DNA of 7,821 nucleotides, from NCBI GenBank assembly GCA_022865545.1, contig JALHTA010000071.1, positions 1 through 7,821 of the forward strand, written 5' to 3'. The notes beneath the pieces were generated by a model that was given only the letters and a program-made list of their open reading frames with translations, was not told where the DNA came from and made no database searches. The position numbers and the translations under genes are program-made. Every line of letters starts with the position of its first letter. Positions within the stretch are counted from its first letter, which is position 1. This document shows, piece by piece, positions 1 through 6,755 of this stretch. The DNA comes from Actinomycetota bacterium. GTDB lineage: Bacteria > Actinomycetota > Humimicrobiia > Humimicrobiales > Humimicrobiaceae.

Positions 1-276
1 ATGACGATAGGTTTTGTGGCGGGAGCTGTAACAGCACTCTTTCTAACTACTAAAACAGGTGAAGAGCTAAGATCGGATATCAAGAAGCTAGCTATTGAAA
101 TAAGAGACAAAGTTGAGGAGAAAGCAAGCAAGGTAAGGAATATTAGCAAAGACAAATATTCAGAAATAATAGAAAGTGTCCTTGCGAATTACCACAAAGT
201 GAAAGATTTTACAGAAAAAGAGATAGATCTTATCAGGAAAGTCGTTTCCGAGCAAAAAGAAGTCTCTTCCAAATAA
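1..276 (+). CDS. YtxH-like small membrane-anchored coiled-coil protein (possibly 5'-partial)
   Basis: A 91-residue reading frame begins with ATG at the very first base, so the true start may lie outside the window. Residues 3-15 form a short hydrophobic, Gly/Ala-rich stretch (GFVAGAVTALFL), followed by the TKTGEELR turn at 17-24. This matches the YtxH pattern, where a glycine-rich membrane helix leads into a K-(S/T)-G-(K/E)-E-x-R motif. The rest (about 25-91) is highly charged, Lys/Glu-rich and probably helical or coiled coil. YtxH-domain proteins are small and usually carry a few more residues before the hydrophobic segment, which fits a missing N-terminus. Their function is poorly defined; some are associated with the general stress response or the cell envelope. 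A hairpin terminator follows about 30 nt after the stop, so the gene probably ends its transcription unit. Family assignment rests on this short motif only. Confidence 0.6.
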   Translation: MTIGFVAGAVTALFLTTKTGEELRSDIKKLAIEIRDKVEEKASKVRNISKDKYSEIIESVLANYHKVKDFTEKEIDLIRKVVSEQKEVSSK

Positions 277-305
277 ATTCCTATAAATAGCTTTGGGCCA
301 CAGGT

Positions 306-351
306 AATTGCCGGTATGGTAAATACCGGTGATTAAATGTGGTATTTTTTT
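306..351 (+). terminator. Stem-loop terminator after the YtxH-like gene, with an alternative second hairpin
   Basis: Bases 306-317 pair with 323-334 over 12 bp, including two G-T wobbles, around a 5-nt loop at 318-322; the core is CCGGTAT/ATACCGG. A run of seven T follows at 345-351, about 10 nt past the stem, which is late for a standard terminator. A second, mutually exclusive stem (AAATACC at 321-327 with GGTATTT at 341-347) abuts the T-run and would terminate better. The element lies 30 nt after the YtxH stop and upstream of the possible ferredoxin promoter, so the simplest reading is an intrinsic terminator for the YtxH unit. Confidence 0.6.
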
Positions 352-395
352 AATTATCTTATTTTGAATTGAACTATTTTTAAATCAATTGTAAG

Positions 396-401
396 TATAA
401 T
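396..401 (+). promoter_or_regulatory. Possible -10 box (TATAAT) upstream of the ferredoxin gene
   Basis: A perfect TATAAT hexamer lies about 47 nt before the ferredoxin ATG and downstream of the terminator-like hairpin. The only TTGAxx candidates (364-369 and 369-374) are 21 or more nt upstream, too far for a standard sigma70 promoter. The region is very AT-rich, so a chance match is possible. The position suits a promoter for the ferredoxin-reductase pair. Confidence 0.35.
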
Positions 402-447
402 ATGTATATTTTCATTGTCCCGGCAATGGACCACATGAGTCAAAAAT

Positions 448-657
448 ATGCCTAATAAAAGTATTATAATCAATTATGATCACTGTAACTTCAAACAGTG
501 TATTGATGGGGTCTGCAGGGCAAAATCTGCATGTGAGAAAAAAGTCCTTAAACAGGAAGCCCCCTTTGAGCCGCCCTATGTAAATACGGGCCTTTGTTTG
601 GGCTGCAATAAATGCATTGCAGAGTGTCCTTCAAAGGCTATAGAAAAGACCAGGTAG
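448..657 (+). CDS. Small 4Fe-4S ferredoxin-like protein with an extra N-terminal cysteine set
   Basis: A 69-residue cytosolic protein. The C-terminal half has the classic [4Fe-4S] ligand pattern C50-x2-C53-x2-C56-x3-C60-P61, followed by SKAIE as in bacterial ferredoxins. The N-terminal half has four more cysteines (C13, C18, C23, C29) with spacing C-x4-C-x4-C-x5-C. This is not the usual CxxCxxCxxxC. It loosely recalls the cysteine-rich N-terminal metal-binding segment of RNase L inhibitor/ABCE1 proteins, but no ATPase domain is present. It could bind a second cluster or another metal. The start is set by an in-frame stop at 436-438, leaving ATG 448 as the first start. No strong Shine-Dalgarno sequence is visible; only a weak GAG lies about 8 nt upstream. 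The gene sits 67 nt before the reductase-rhodanese gene on the same strand, with no terminator between, so they are probably co-transcribed. The role is probably electron carriage; the partner is unknown. Confidence 0.8.
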   Translation: MPNKSIIINYDHCNFKQCIDGVCRAKSACEKKVLKQEAPFEPPYVNTGLCLGCNKCIAECPSKAIEKTR

Positions 658-724
658 ATGGGCAAGAATAATAAATGATTAAAATATTAATAGATCATAA
701 ATTCAGAGACAAGGGTTAGGATCG

Positions 725-2422
725 ATGAGAGATAAAAAAAATATGGGAAATGGCAGAGTTGTGATAATCGGTGGGATTGCCGCAGGAACGTCGGCAGCAG
801 CCAAATGCAGGAGGCAGGACGAGGATCTCGAGATCATAATATATGAGAAGGATAAATATATCTCATATGGGACCTGTGGGCTCCCATATTTTGTATCGGG
901 CAAAATAGCGAATATGAATAAATTACTTATAAATACACCCGGGCTTTTTTCAAAGAGGTTTAATATAGATGTAAGGACAGAGAACGAAGTATTAAGTATA
1001 GATGCTAAAAATAAAAAAATACTTATAAGGGACCTAAAAAACAATAAAGAATTTGAGGACCATTATGACAAATTGATCCTTACTACCGGGTCGATTCCGA
1101 TAAAGATCAAGATGGAAGGGTATGGGGCCAGGAATATATTCGTCTTAAAGACCTTAAAAGACGCACTGGATATAAAGAAATATCTGGAAAATATTAAAAA
1201 TACCGGTAAAGAAGACAAGAATGCTGTCATTATTGGGGGAGGTTTTATAGGCCTGGAGCTACTAGAAGCATATCTTGAGGGCGGTTTCAAGGTAAGTATC
1301 ATTGAAAAGGACAGCCAGATCCTTCCGATGTTTGACCGGGAAATAATAGAATATCTTGAAAATTACCTTGAAAGCCTGGGCATCAGGATATTTAAAAATG
1401 AAGAGGCAAAAAAGCTAATAAATAGAGATGATAATACTGTAATAAAAGTTCTGACATCGGGTGGAGAGAGCCTTGATGCTGATATGGTTTTTTTTGGAAT
1501 AGGCACAAAGCCGAATAATATGCTTGCAGCCGGGGCCGGTATTAAAATAGCAAAGTCCGGAGCGATCGCCGTAGATGAGTTCATGCAGACCAGCATAGAT
1601 GATATATATGCTGCCGGGGATTGCTGTGAATGTGAAAACCTTATTTCAGGCGATAGGCGCTCCTATAACCTGGCTACGATCGCAAACCGCCAGGGAAGAA
1701 CGGCTGGATATAATGCTGCCGGAGGCAGTGAAAGATTTGACGGCAGCATAGTGACTTCGATAATAAAGGTGCTGGATATTGCCATTGGAAAGACCGGTTT
1801 AAGCCTCAAAGAAGCAAAAAGACTTGGAATTGACGCAGGGTGCATAGAGGTCCATTATGGTTCACATGCTGGTTATTATCCCGGTGCAGAGACAATGCAT
1901 ATGCTGGTAGTATTTGATAAGAAAAGCAGAAAGCTTATTGGTCTGGAAGCTATTGGAAGGGACGGTATAGATAAAAGGATCGATATTGCATCAGCAGCAA
2001 TTAAGGGAGGACTGGGAATAGAAGATCTTGCCAGTATTGAAATGGCTTACCAACCGGCTTTTGGGTCTGCCCGTGACTCCATAAATATTCTTGGAATGAT
2101 CGCAGAAAATATTCAAAAAGAAGAAGTTGGCTTTGTTGATATACCGGAAATGCGGGAGAAGATAAAAAATGGTGATGATATGATCATCCTTGATGTGAGG
2201 TCCGCCAAGGAGTATGATGCCGGCCATATAGAAGGCGCTATACTTATTCCGGTAGATGATATCAGGAGCAATATCAATATGCTCGATCCCGGGAAAGAAA
2301 CGATCATCTACTGCCGCAGCGGATACAGGGCATACCTTGCTTTAAGGGTATTAGCAAATCATGGATTTTCAGATGTCAAATTACTCAATGGGTCATATCT
2401 TAGCTGGGAAAGAAAACTATAA
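725..2422 (+). CDS. CoA-disulfide/persulfide reductase (FAD, NAD(P)H) with C-terminal rhodanese domain
   Basis: A 565-residue fusion. Residues 11-30 carry the N-terminal FAD dinucleotide fold (VVIIGGIAAGTSAAAK). C51 in SYGTCGLPY is the single redox-active cysteine typical of CoA-disulfide reductase and NADH oxidase enzymes. GGGFIG at 171-176 is the NAD(P)H-binding loop, and YAAGD ending at D299 contacts FAD. The dimerisation domain runs from about 330 to 450. It includes Y384/Y385 (HAGYYPG) and Y442 (MAYQPAFG), near the tyrosines that assist catalysis in characterised CoA-disulfide reductases. A rhodanese domain spans about 470-565, with DVRSAKEYDAGHIEGA and the active-site loop CRSGYR (C530). 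Known fusions of this type reduce CoA disulfide, CoA persulfide or polysulfide with NAD(P)H and release sulfide; here substrate and cofactor preference are inferred. ATG 725 is preceded by AAGGG about 9 nt upstream; a second ATG at 743 is possible. The protein is cytosolic, complete, and converges on the MFS gene 7 bp downstream. Confidence 0.92.
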   Translation: MRDKKNMGNGRVVIIGGIAAGTSAAAKCRRQDEDLEIIIYEKDKYISYGTCGLPYFVSGKIANMNKLLINTPGLFSKRFNIDVRTENEVLSIDAKNKKILIRDLKNNKEFEDHYDKLILTTGSIPIKIKMEGYGARNIFVLKTLKDALDIKKYLENIKNTGKEDKNAVIIGGGFIGLELLEAYLEGGFKVSIIEKDSQILPMFDREIIEYLENYLESLGIRIFKNEEAKKLINRDDNTVIKVLTSGGESLDADMVFFGIGTKPNNMLAAGAGIKIAKSGAIAVDEFMQTSIDDIYAAGDCCECENLISGDRRSYNLATIANRQGRTAGYNAAGGSERFDGSIVTSIIKVLDIAIGKTGLSLKEAKRLGIDAGCIEVHYGSHAGYYPGAETMHMLVVFDKKSRKLIGLEAIGRDGIDKRIDIASAAIKGGLGIEDLASIEMAYQPAFGSARDSINILGMIAENIQKEEVGFVDIPEMREKIKNGDDMIILDVRSAKEYDAGHIEGAILIPVDDIRSNINMLDPGKETIIYCRSGYRAYLALRVLANHGFSDVKLLNGSYLSWERKL

Positions 2423-2453
2423 TAAAATATCAATATTTCTTTTTACCTTTCCC
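2406..2453. terminator. Imperfect inverted repeat at the convergent gene junction, possible bidirectional terminator
   Basis: GGGAAAG at 2406-2412 pairs with CTTTCCC at 2447-2453. AAAA (2413-2416) can continue the stem with T residues around 2441-2444 after a 2-nt bulge. Inside it, AAATA (2425-2429) and TATTT (2434-2438) form a small AT hairpin followed by CTTTTT. The repeat overlaps the last codons of both converging genes. The stem is weak in the middle and no long T-run follows the outer stem on either strand, so this is a tentative call. Confidence 0.35.
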
Positions 2454-3716
2454 CACAAACTGGAGGACGATAAAACCGCTTATTAAAAATATCATAGTGG
2501 TGAGGAGGGCAAGTCTCTGACTTTTTGTGATAAAAGAAACCACACCAAAAGTAACCGGTCCTAAAATAGACGAGACTTTCCCACTGATCGAATAAAATCC
2601 AAAAAACTCTGCTTCACGGGCTACTGGTATGAGCCTGGCCATCAGGCTTCTACTCGCAATAAGAGTAGAACCTGTTGTTATTGATGCTAATATCCATCCA
2701 GTATAAAAAACAGCCTTTATATCATAACTTGAGACAAGTATGATTATAAATACCCACATTATGAGGGTTATGGATATAGTTTTTTTAGCCCCTATCCTGT
2801 CTGTTAGCCAACCAAAAAATATAGAGCTTATTACTGTAGGTATCTGGCCTACCATGAAGAGTATGACTATTTCATAAAGGCTGAAGTTAAGAGTATTTTT
2901 TGCATAGATAGCTACATATAATGCAAGGATAGAGAAAGCATTTGAAAAAAGAAAATATGATATTAAAAACCGCGTAAGGTCCGGATATTTCCTGATGTTT
3001 TTTAATGTAGTAGCAAGTTTTTTAAAACCATGGACCAGGTATGAGGCTTTTCTCTTTATTGGGTCCGTTGAGGGAAGGTCCTTTAGGAATATAAAGGAAG
3101 GTATTGAAAATACAAGAAAAAATAGGCTGGTGATTAGAAGTGACAATCTAATATTAAAGAGGTTTCCCGGCTCAAGCCCGCCTTTTAGTAAAGGGATCAA
3201 TATTACGAGAATTAAAAATCCACCCATATATCCTATGGAAAAACCAAAACCCGACACAAGTCCCGTATTTTTCCTTGTAGAGAGCTGGGGCAGGAAGGAA
3301 TTGTAAAACATCATAGAAGTCTGGTAAAAAACATTTGCGACAATAAACAGTATAACTGCGGGTGCCACCATCCCGCTTTTAAGAAAGAAAAGGGGAACGG
3401 TAAACACTATGCATGCCAGGGTCAGAACCATAAGGAATTTGTTTTTGGACCTTGAAGTATCTGCCACTGCCCCGAATAAAGGAGCAAGGACAGATGTTAT
3501 TATCATTGAGACCCCTCCAGCAATGCCCCACATGAGGTCGCCAAAATTTTCCGGGTACAGGCCGGGTTTGACAATAATACCTGTAAAGTATAAAGGAAAG
3601 ACTATTGTGATTATTATCACGGCAAATGAAGTATTGGCAAGATCATACAGGGCCCAGGAGATGACCGCCGGCCTGAAAAGGACTTTTACATTTTCCCTTA
3701 TCTTATTTATGTTCAT
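2430..3716 (-). CDS. MFS transporter, UMF1/Atg22-like family
   Basis: A 428-residue integral membrane protein with about 12 hydrophobic segments, the usual length for the major facilitator superfamily. The N-terminus carries the UMF1-type signature ISWALYDLANTSFA at 19-32, in the first helix. The MFS loop motif between helices 2 and 3 appears as APLFGAVADTSRSK (78-91), and its counterpart in the second half is FFGWLTDRIGAKK. A charged central loop (about DLPSTDPIKRKASY) separates the two six-helix halves. The substrate cannot be read from the sequence; the family is named after yeast Atg22, an amino-acid effluxer, and most bacterial members are uncharacterised. ATG 3716 is the only reasonable start because the signature begins 19 residues later. 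No clear Shine-Dalgarno sequence lies within 15 nt of it; GGGT occurs about 18 nt upstream. The gene is transcribed alone, divergent from korAB and convergent with the reductase gene. Confidence 0.85.
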   Translation of the reverse strand: MNINKIRENVKVLFRPAVISWALYDLANTSFAVIIITIVFPLYFTGIIVKPGLYPENFGDLMWGIAGGVSMIITSVLAPLFGAVADTSRSKNKFLMVLTLACIVFTVPLFFLKSGMVAPAVILFIVANVFYQTSMMFYNSFLPQLSTRKNTGLVSGFGFSIGYMGGFLILVILIPLLKGGLEPGNLFNIRLSLLITSLFFLVFSIPSFIFLKDLPSTDPIKRKASYLVHGFKKLATTLKNIRKYPDLTRFLISYFLFSNAFSILALYVAIYAKNTLNFSLYEIVILFMVGQIPTVISSIFFGWLTDRIGAKKTISITLIMWVFIIILVSSYDIKAVFYTGWILASITTGSTLIASRSLMARLIPVAREAEFFGFYSISGKVSSILGPVTFGVVSFITKSQRLALLTTMIFLISGFIVLQFVGKGKKKY

Positions 3717-3842
3717 AAAGTCTTATTATTTTACCCTATAATTTAAAATTTTAATAAATAAACGATAGAAGGAATAAATATCTATGCTGGCTAATGCAGT
3801 ATGGGATAAAAAGATATTTTTAAAGGCGAAATGATATAAGGA

Positions 3843-3859
3843 TATCCGTTAAACGGATA
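3843..3859. promoter_or_regulatory. Perfect 8-bp inverted repeat, candidate operator upstream of korAB
   Basis: TATCCGTT (3843-3850) and AACGGATA (3852-3859) are exact reverse complements separated by one base. The CCG/CGG core makes the repeat stand out in a very AT-rich spacer. Symmetry and size suit a dimeric helix-turn-helix regulator. No T-run follows, so a terminator is unlikely. Its centre lies about 110 nt upstream of the expected korAB transcription start, and it sits between the divergent MFS and korAB genes, so either could be the target. Only one copy was seen. Confidence 0.45.
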
Positions 3860-3923
3860 ATGGATGACTTGAAGGGGCAGAAGTGGAAGGGACCTAAAAA
3901 AATTAACACCCTAAATATTAGTA

Positions 3924-3952
3924 TTGAAAATAAGTCTCCATGATAATATCAT
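3924..3952 (+). promoter_or_regulatory. Sigma70-like promoter for korAB
   Basis: TTGAAA at 3924-3929 (-35, five of six consensus bases) and TATCAT at 3947-3952 (-10, five of six) are separated by exactly 17 bp. Transcription would begin near 3959 and leave a leader of about 34 nt before ATG 3993. The TTG at 3924, which opens a longer in-frame reading frame, is therefore better read as part of the -35 box than as a start codon. Confidence 0.5.
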
Positions 3953-3992
3953 TATATTAAGGGCAAGGATCAATTTAACAACCGGACTTAAT

Positions 3993-5726
3993 ATGAAAGT
4001 ATCTAATATTACCTGGAAAATCGGAGGAGAAGCAGGTTACGGAATACTGACATCCGGTAATATATTCTCCAGGACTTTTTCCAAGAAGGGATATTCAGTT
4101 ATAGACAGTATTGAATACCCTTCACTTATCAGGGGAGGTCACAATACTTTTACTGCCCGGATAAATTCAGGGAAGATCTTCTCGCTCAATAAAGATGTCA
4201 ATATTCTTGTAGCTCTTGATCCCGAAACCATAAAACTTCACCAGGATGAAGTGATGTATGGCGGATATATTATTTATGATGGCACCAAATATGAACAAAA
4301 AGAAATTAATAATACCAGAAAAGATATAAATTATATTTCAATACCCATGCAAAAGATCACAAAAGAAATGGGTGCTGATGAAGTAATAGTGAATAATATC
4401 GCCCTGGGTGCTTCGGCTGCACTTCTAAGCTATGACCTTGAAGTGATGAAGACTACAGTAAAAGATGTATTTAAGAAAAAGGGCCTAAAAATAATCGAAA
4501 ATAATATCCGGGCTCTTGAGGCCGGACACAAGTATGTCAGGGAAAGATCTAAAGCCAAGGCTTATGATCTGGAAATAGTCAAACCTTTGAGCAGGCTTCT
4601 TGTTACCGGCAATGATGCAGTCTTTCTGGCTGCTGTAAGAGCAGGGTGTAAATTCTATTCGGCATATCCGATGACACCCTCGACTTCAATACTGCATTCA
4701 TTTGCCGCTGTCGAAGATGAATTTAATATTGTGACCAAGCATGCAGAGGATGAAATAGCGGTTATTAATATGGCAATCGGGGCTTCATTTGCCGGAGCCA
4801 GATCGATGGTAGCTACCTCAGGCGGAGGTTTCTCACTAATGACTGAGGGTCTTGGGAGCGCTGCGATGACTGAGACACCTTTAGTGGTCATACTTTGCCA
4901 GAGACCTGCTCCGGCGACAGGACTTCCGACATGGACAGAACAGGGGGATATGCTTTTTGCTATCAATGCATCCCATGGTGAATTTTTAAGGATCGTGATG
5001 GCTCCTGGAGATCCGGAAGAGTGCTTCTATCTGACCGGGAAAGCTTTTAACCTTGCCGAAAAATACCAGATACCTGTAATAATCCTGCTGGATAAATATT
5101 TATCTGAAAGTCATTTTTCATGTGAAAAATTTGAATTTAAGAAGATAAAAGCCAATCGTGAAAATCTTATTACGAAAGATAAAAATATAGAAGATGATTA
5201 TAAGAGATATAAAAATACTGAAGATGGTGTTTCTCCAAGGACTGTCATAGGGTTGGAAAAAGGTGTGTGCATAGTAAACAGTGATGAGCATGATGAATAT
5301 GGTTTTTCTGAAGAGGATCCCCATAACCGCAGGTTGATGACAGATAAGAGATTCCGGAAGATCAATACATTGATCGACGAGATACCACCACCAAAGAGAT
5401 ATGGTCCATCAGATGCTGAAGTGACAATATGGAGCTGGGGTTCATGCAAGGGGCCTATTCTTGAGGCTATGAATGTATTGAACCAGAATGAAAAAAAGGT
5501 AAACCTGATCCATTTTACCTACTTGTATCCCTTTGAGCAGGACATTGTTGAAAAATATATTGATGGGACCAGAAAGAATGTAGTAGTTGAAAACAATAAG
5601 ACATCACAACTTTCCAAGTTAATAAATATGAATACCGGCTACAGGATAAAAAACAAAATATTAAAATATAGCGGAAGACAATTCTTACCGGAAGAAATTA
5701 TGAGTGGGATTGAAAAGATAGAATAA
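3993..5726 (+). CDS. korA: 2-oxoacid:ferredoxin oxidoreductase, fused gamma-alpha subunit
   Basis: Together with the beta subunit it oxidatively decarboxylates a 2-oxoacid with CoA, giving acyl-CoA, CO2 and reduced ferredoxin in the cytosol. The first ~185 residues are the gamma domain, with KIGGEAGYGI at 9-18 and LIRGGHN at 45-51. The alpha domain follows: YPMTPST at 225-231 (family pattern YPITPS), HAEDE near 250-254, GGGFSLMTE at 277-285 and QRPAPATG at 303-310. A DEHDEYG segment and the C-terminal transketolase-like domain (about 460-570) complete it. At 577 residues it matches the fused subunits of two-subunit enzymes. In-frame extension to TTG 3924 is possible, but the domain begins directly at ATG 3993, GGA lies 6 nt upstream of that ATG, and 3924 coincides with a -35 box. 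The real substrate (2-oxoglutarate, pyruvate, branched-chain or another 2-oxoacid) cannot be fixed; the symbol reflects closest family usage. Confidence 0.9.
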   Translation: MKVSNITWKIGGEAGYGILTSGNIFSRTFSKKGYSVIDSIEYPSLIRGGHNTFTARINSGKIFSLNKDVNILVALDPETIKLHQDEVMYGGYIIYDGTKYEQKEINNTRKDINYISIPMQKITKEMGADEVIVNNIALGASAALLSYDLEVMKTTVKDVFKKKGLKIIENNIRALEAGHKYVRERSKAKAYDLEIVKPLSRLLVTGNDAVFLAAVRAGCKFYSAYPMTPSTSILHSFAAVEDEFNIVTKHAEDEIAVINMAIGASFAGARSMVATSGGGFSLMTEGLGSAAMTETPLVVILCQRPAPATGLPTWTEQGDMLFAINASHGEFLRIVMAPGDPEECFYLTGKAFNLAEKYQIPVIILLDKYLSESHFSCEKFEFKKIKANRENLITKDKNIEDDYKRYKNTEDGVSPRTVIGLEKGVCIVNSDEHDEYGFSEEDPHNRRLMTDKRFRKINTLIDEIPPPKRYGPSDAEVTIWSWGSCKGPILEAMNVLNQNEKKVNLIHFTYLYPFEQDIVEKYIDGTRKNVVVENNKTSQLSKLINMNTGYRIKNKILKYSGRQFLPEEIMSGIEKIE

Positions 5727-5769
5727 GAGCTTTGAAAATTGATTGATGGATGGTACTAAAAATTATCCG

Positions 5770-5773
5770 GGAG
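5770..5773 (+). promoter_or_regulatory. Shine-Dalgarno site deciding the beta-subunit start
   Basis: GGAG lies 8 nt before ATG 5782. The in-frame alternatives TTG 5743 and ATG 5746 have no purine-rich site upstream (the preceding bases read TTTGAAAATTGAT), so 5782 is preferred. Confidence 0.55.
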
Positions 5774-5781
5774 ATAAAAGG

Positions 5782-6678
5782 ATGCCTGGGAAGAAAAAGG
5801 AAAACATAAAGGAAGATTATAATTTAAAGCCTTCAGATTTTAATACTTCCAGGAGGCCCACCTGGTGTACAGGCTGTGGGAATTTTGCCATATGGAATGC
5901 AATGAAAAAAGCATTTGTCAAACTTTCGCTTTATCCCCATCAGGTGCTTATAGTATACGGAATAGGATGTTCAGGAAATGGAGTAAATTTCCTTAGATCA
6001 TATAGTTTTCATTCACTTCATGGCAGGACCCTACCCGTAGCTACCGGAGCAAAAATTGCGAATCATAAGATGGTAGTGCTAGCAGTTTCAGGTGATGGTG
6101 ACGGAATGGGGATAGGGGGAAATCATTTCATACACTCTTGTAGAAGGAATATAAATATAACAAATATAGTTCATGATAATCATGTTTATGGACTTACCAC
6201 GGGCCAGACTTCTCCTACCAGTGATCAGGGATTCAAGTCAAAGTCCACGCCCTCGGGTGTTCTTGAGACTCCTGTTAACCCGATCTCCCTTGCCCTTGCA
6301 GCTGGAGCTACTTTTGTAGCGAGGGGTTTTTCAGGAGATATCGGTCAACTGGGTGAAATAATACAGAAAGCCATTAAACACAGAGGTTTTTCCTTTATAG
6401 ATATCCTCCAGCCCTGCGTGACATTTAATAAAATTGATTCATATGAGTATTACAGGGAAAAGATCTATAGCATGGATACTATAAAAGGTTATGACCGTGC
6501 AGATCTTGAAAATGCATTCCATAAGTCTCTTGAAGAGGAAAAGATCCCCACAGGGATATTTTACCAGACACAAAAACCCATATATGAAGATGGTCTAAAG
6601 CAGATAGATAGAAAACCGCTGATCGATCACATAATAAGTGATATTGATATGAACAAATTGTTTAATAAATATTATTGA
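5782..6678 (+). CDS. korB: 2-oxoacid:ferredoxin oxidoreductase beta subunit (TPP and 4Fe-4S)
   Basis: The catalytic partner of the upstream gamma-alpha subunit, 298 residues from ATG 5782. WCTGCGN (C29, C32), GIGCSG (C63) and QPC (C212) supply four cysteines whose spacing closely matches the [4Fe-4S] ligands of archaeal two-subunit oxidoreductases. HGRTLPVATGAK (80-91) and GDGDGMGIGGNH (104-115) through HDNHVYGLTTGQTSPTS (131-147) form the thiamine pyrophosphate/Mg binding region and the following conserved loop. The single cluster and the lack of a fused ferredoxin domain mean electrons leave to an external ferredoxin. The start lies 55 nt after the korA stop; TTG 5743 or ATG 5746 would add up to 13 residues of low-complexity sequence. 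Both genes surely form one operon. No clear terminator was seen after the stop. Confidence 0.92.
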   Translation: MPGKKKENIKEDYNLKPSDFNTSRRPTWCTGCGNFAIWNAMKKAFVKLSLYPHQVLIVYGIGCSGNGVNFLRSYSFHSLHGRTLPVATGAKIANHKMVVLAVSGDGDGMGIGGNHFIHSCRRNINITNIVHDNHVYGLTTGQTSPTSDQGFKSKSTPSGVLETPVNPISLALAAGATFVARGFSGDIGQLGEIIQKAIKHRGFSFIDILQPCVTFNKIDSYEYYREKIYSMDTIKGYDRADLENAFHKSLEEEKIPTGIFYQTQKPIYEDGLKQIDRKPLIDHIISDIDMNKLFNKYY

Positions 6679-6755
6679 TCATCCATCCAGACGTCTCTCT
6701 TTGTCTACCAACCGGTAATCCTGCACGATTGTTTTCCATAAAGCTTTAATTTTAT

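Noticed and set aside
658..724. Six-codon ATG frame and AT-rich stretch between the ferredoxin and reductase genes
   Set aside because: It is too short to support as a gene, and no convincing promoter or terminator is present in these 67 bases.
703..2307. Several minus-strand open frames of 60-113 codons opposite the reductase gene
   Set aside because: They lie entirely antisense to a well-supported gene with clear motifs, overlap one another, and show no recognisable domain.
2995..3741. Plus-strand open frames of 103 and 110 codons opposite the MFS gene
   Set aside because: The minus-strand frame encodes a complete 12-helix transporter with family signatures; these are its shadows.
3737..3742. 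TATAAT on the plus strand near the MFS start
   Set aside because: No -35 box lies at a suitable distance and the region is almost pure A/T, so the match is not informative.
4655..5449. Minus-strand open frames opposite korA
   Set aside because: They are antisense to conserved oxidoreductase motifs and have no domain or ribosome-site support.
6689..6696. AGACGTCT palindrome just after korB
   Set aside because: An 8-bp self-complementary word is expected by chance at this window size, and no T-run or second copy supports a terminator or operator.
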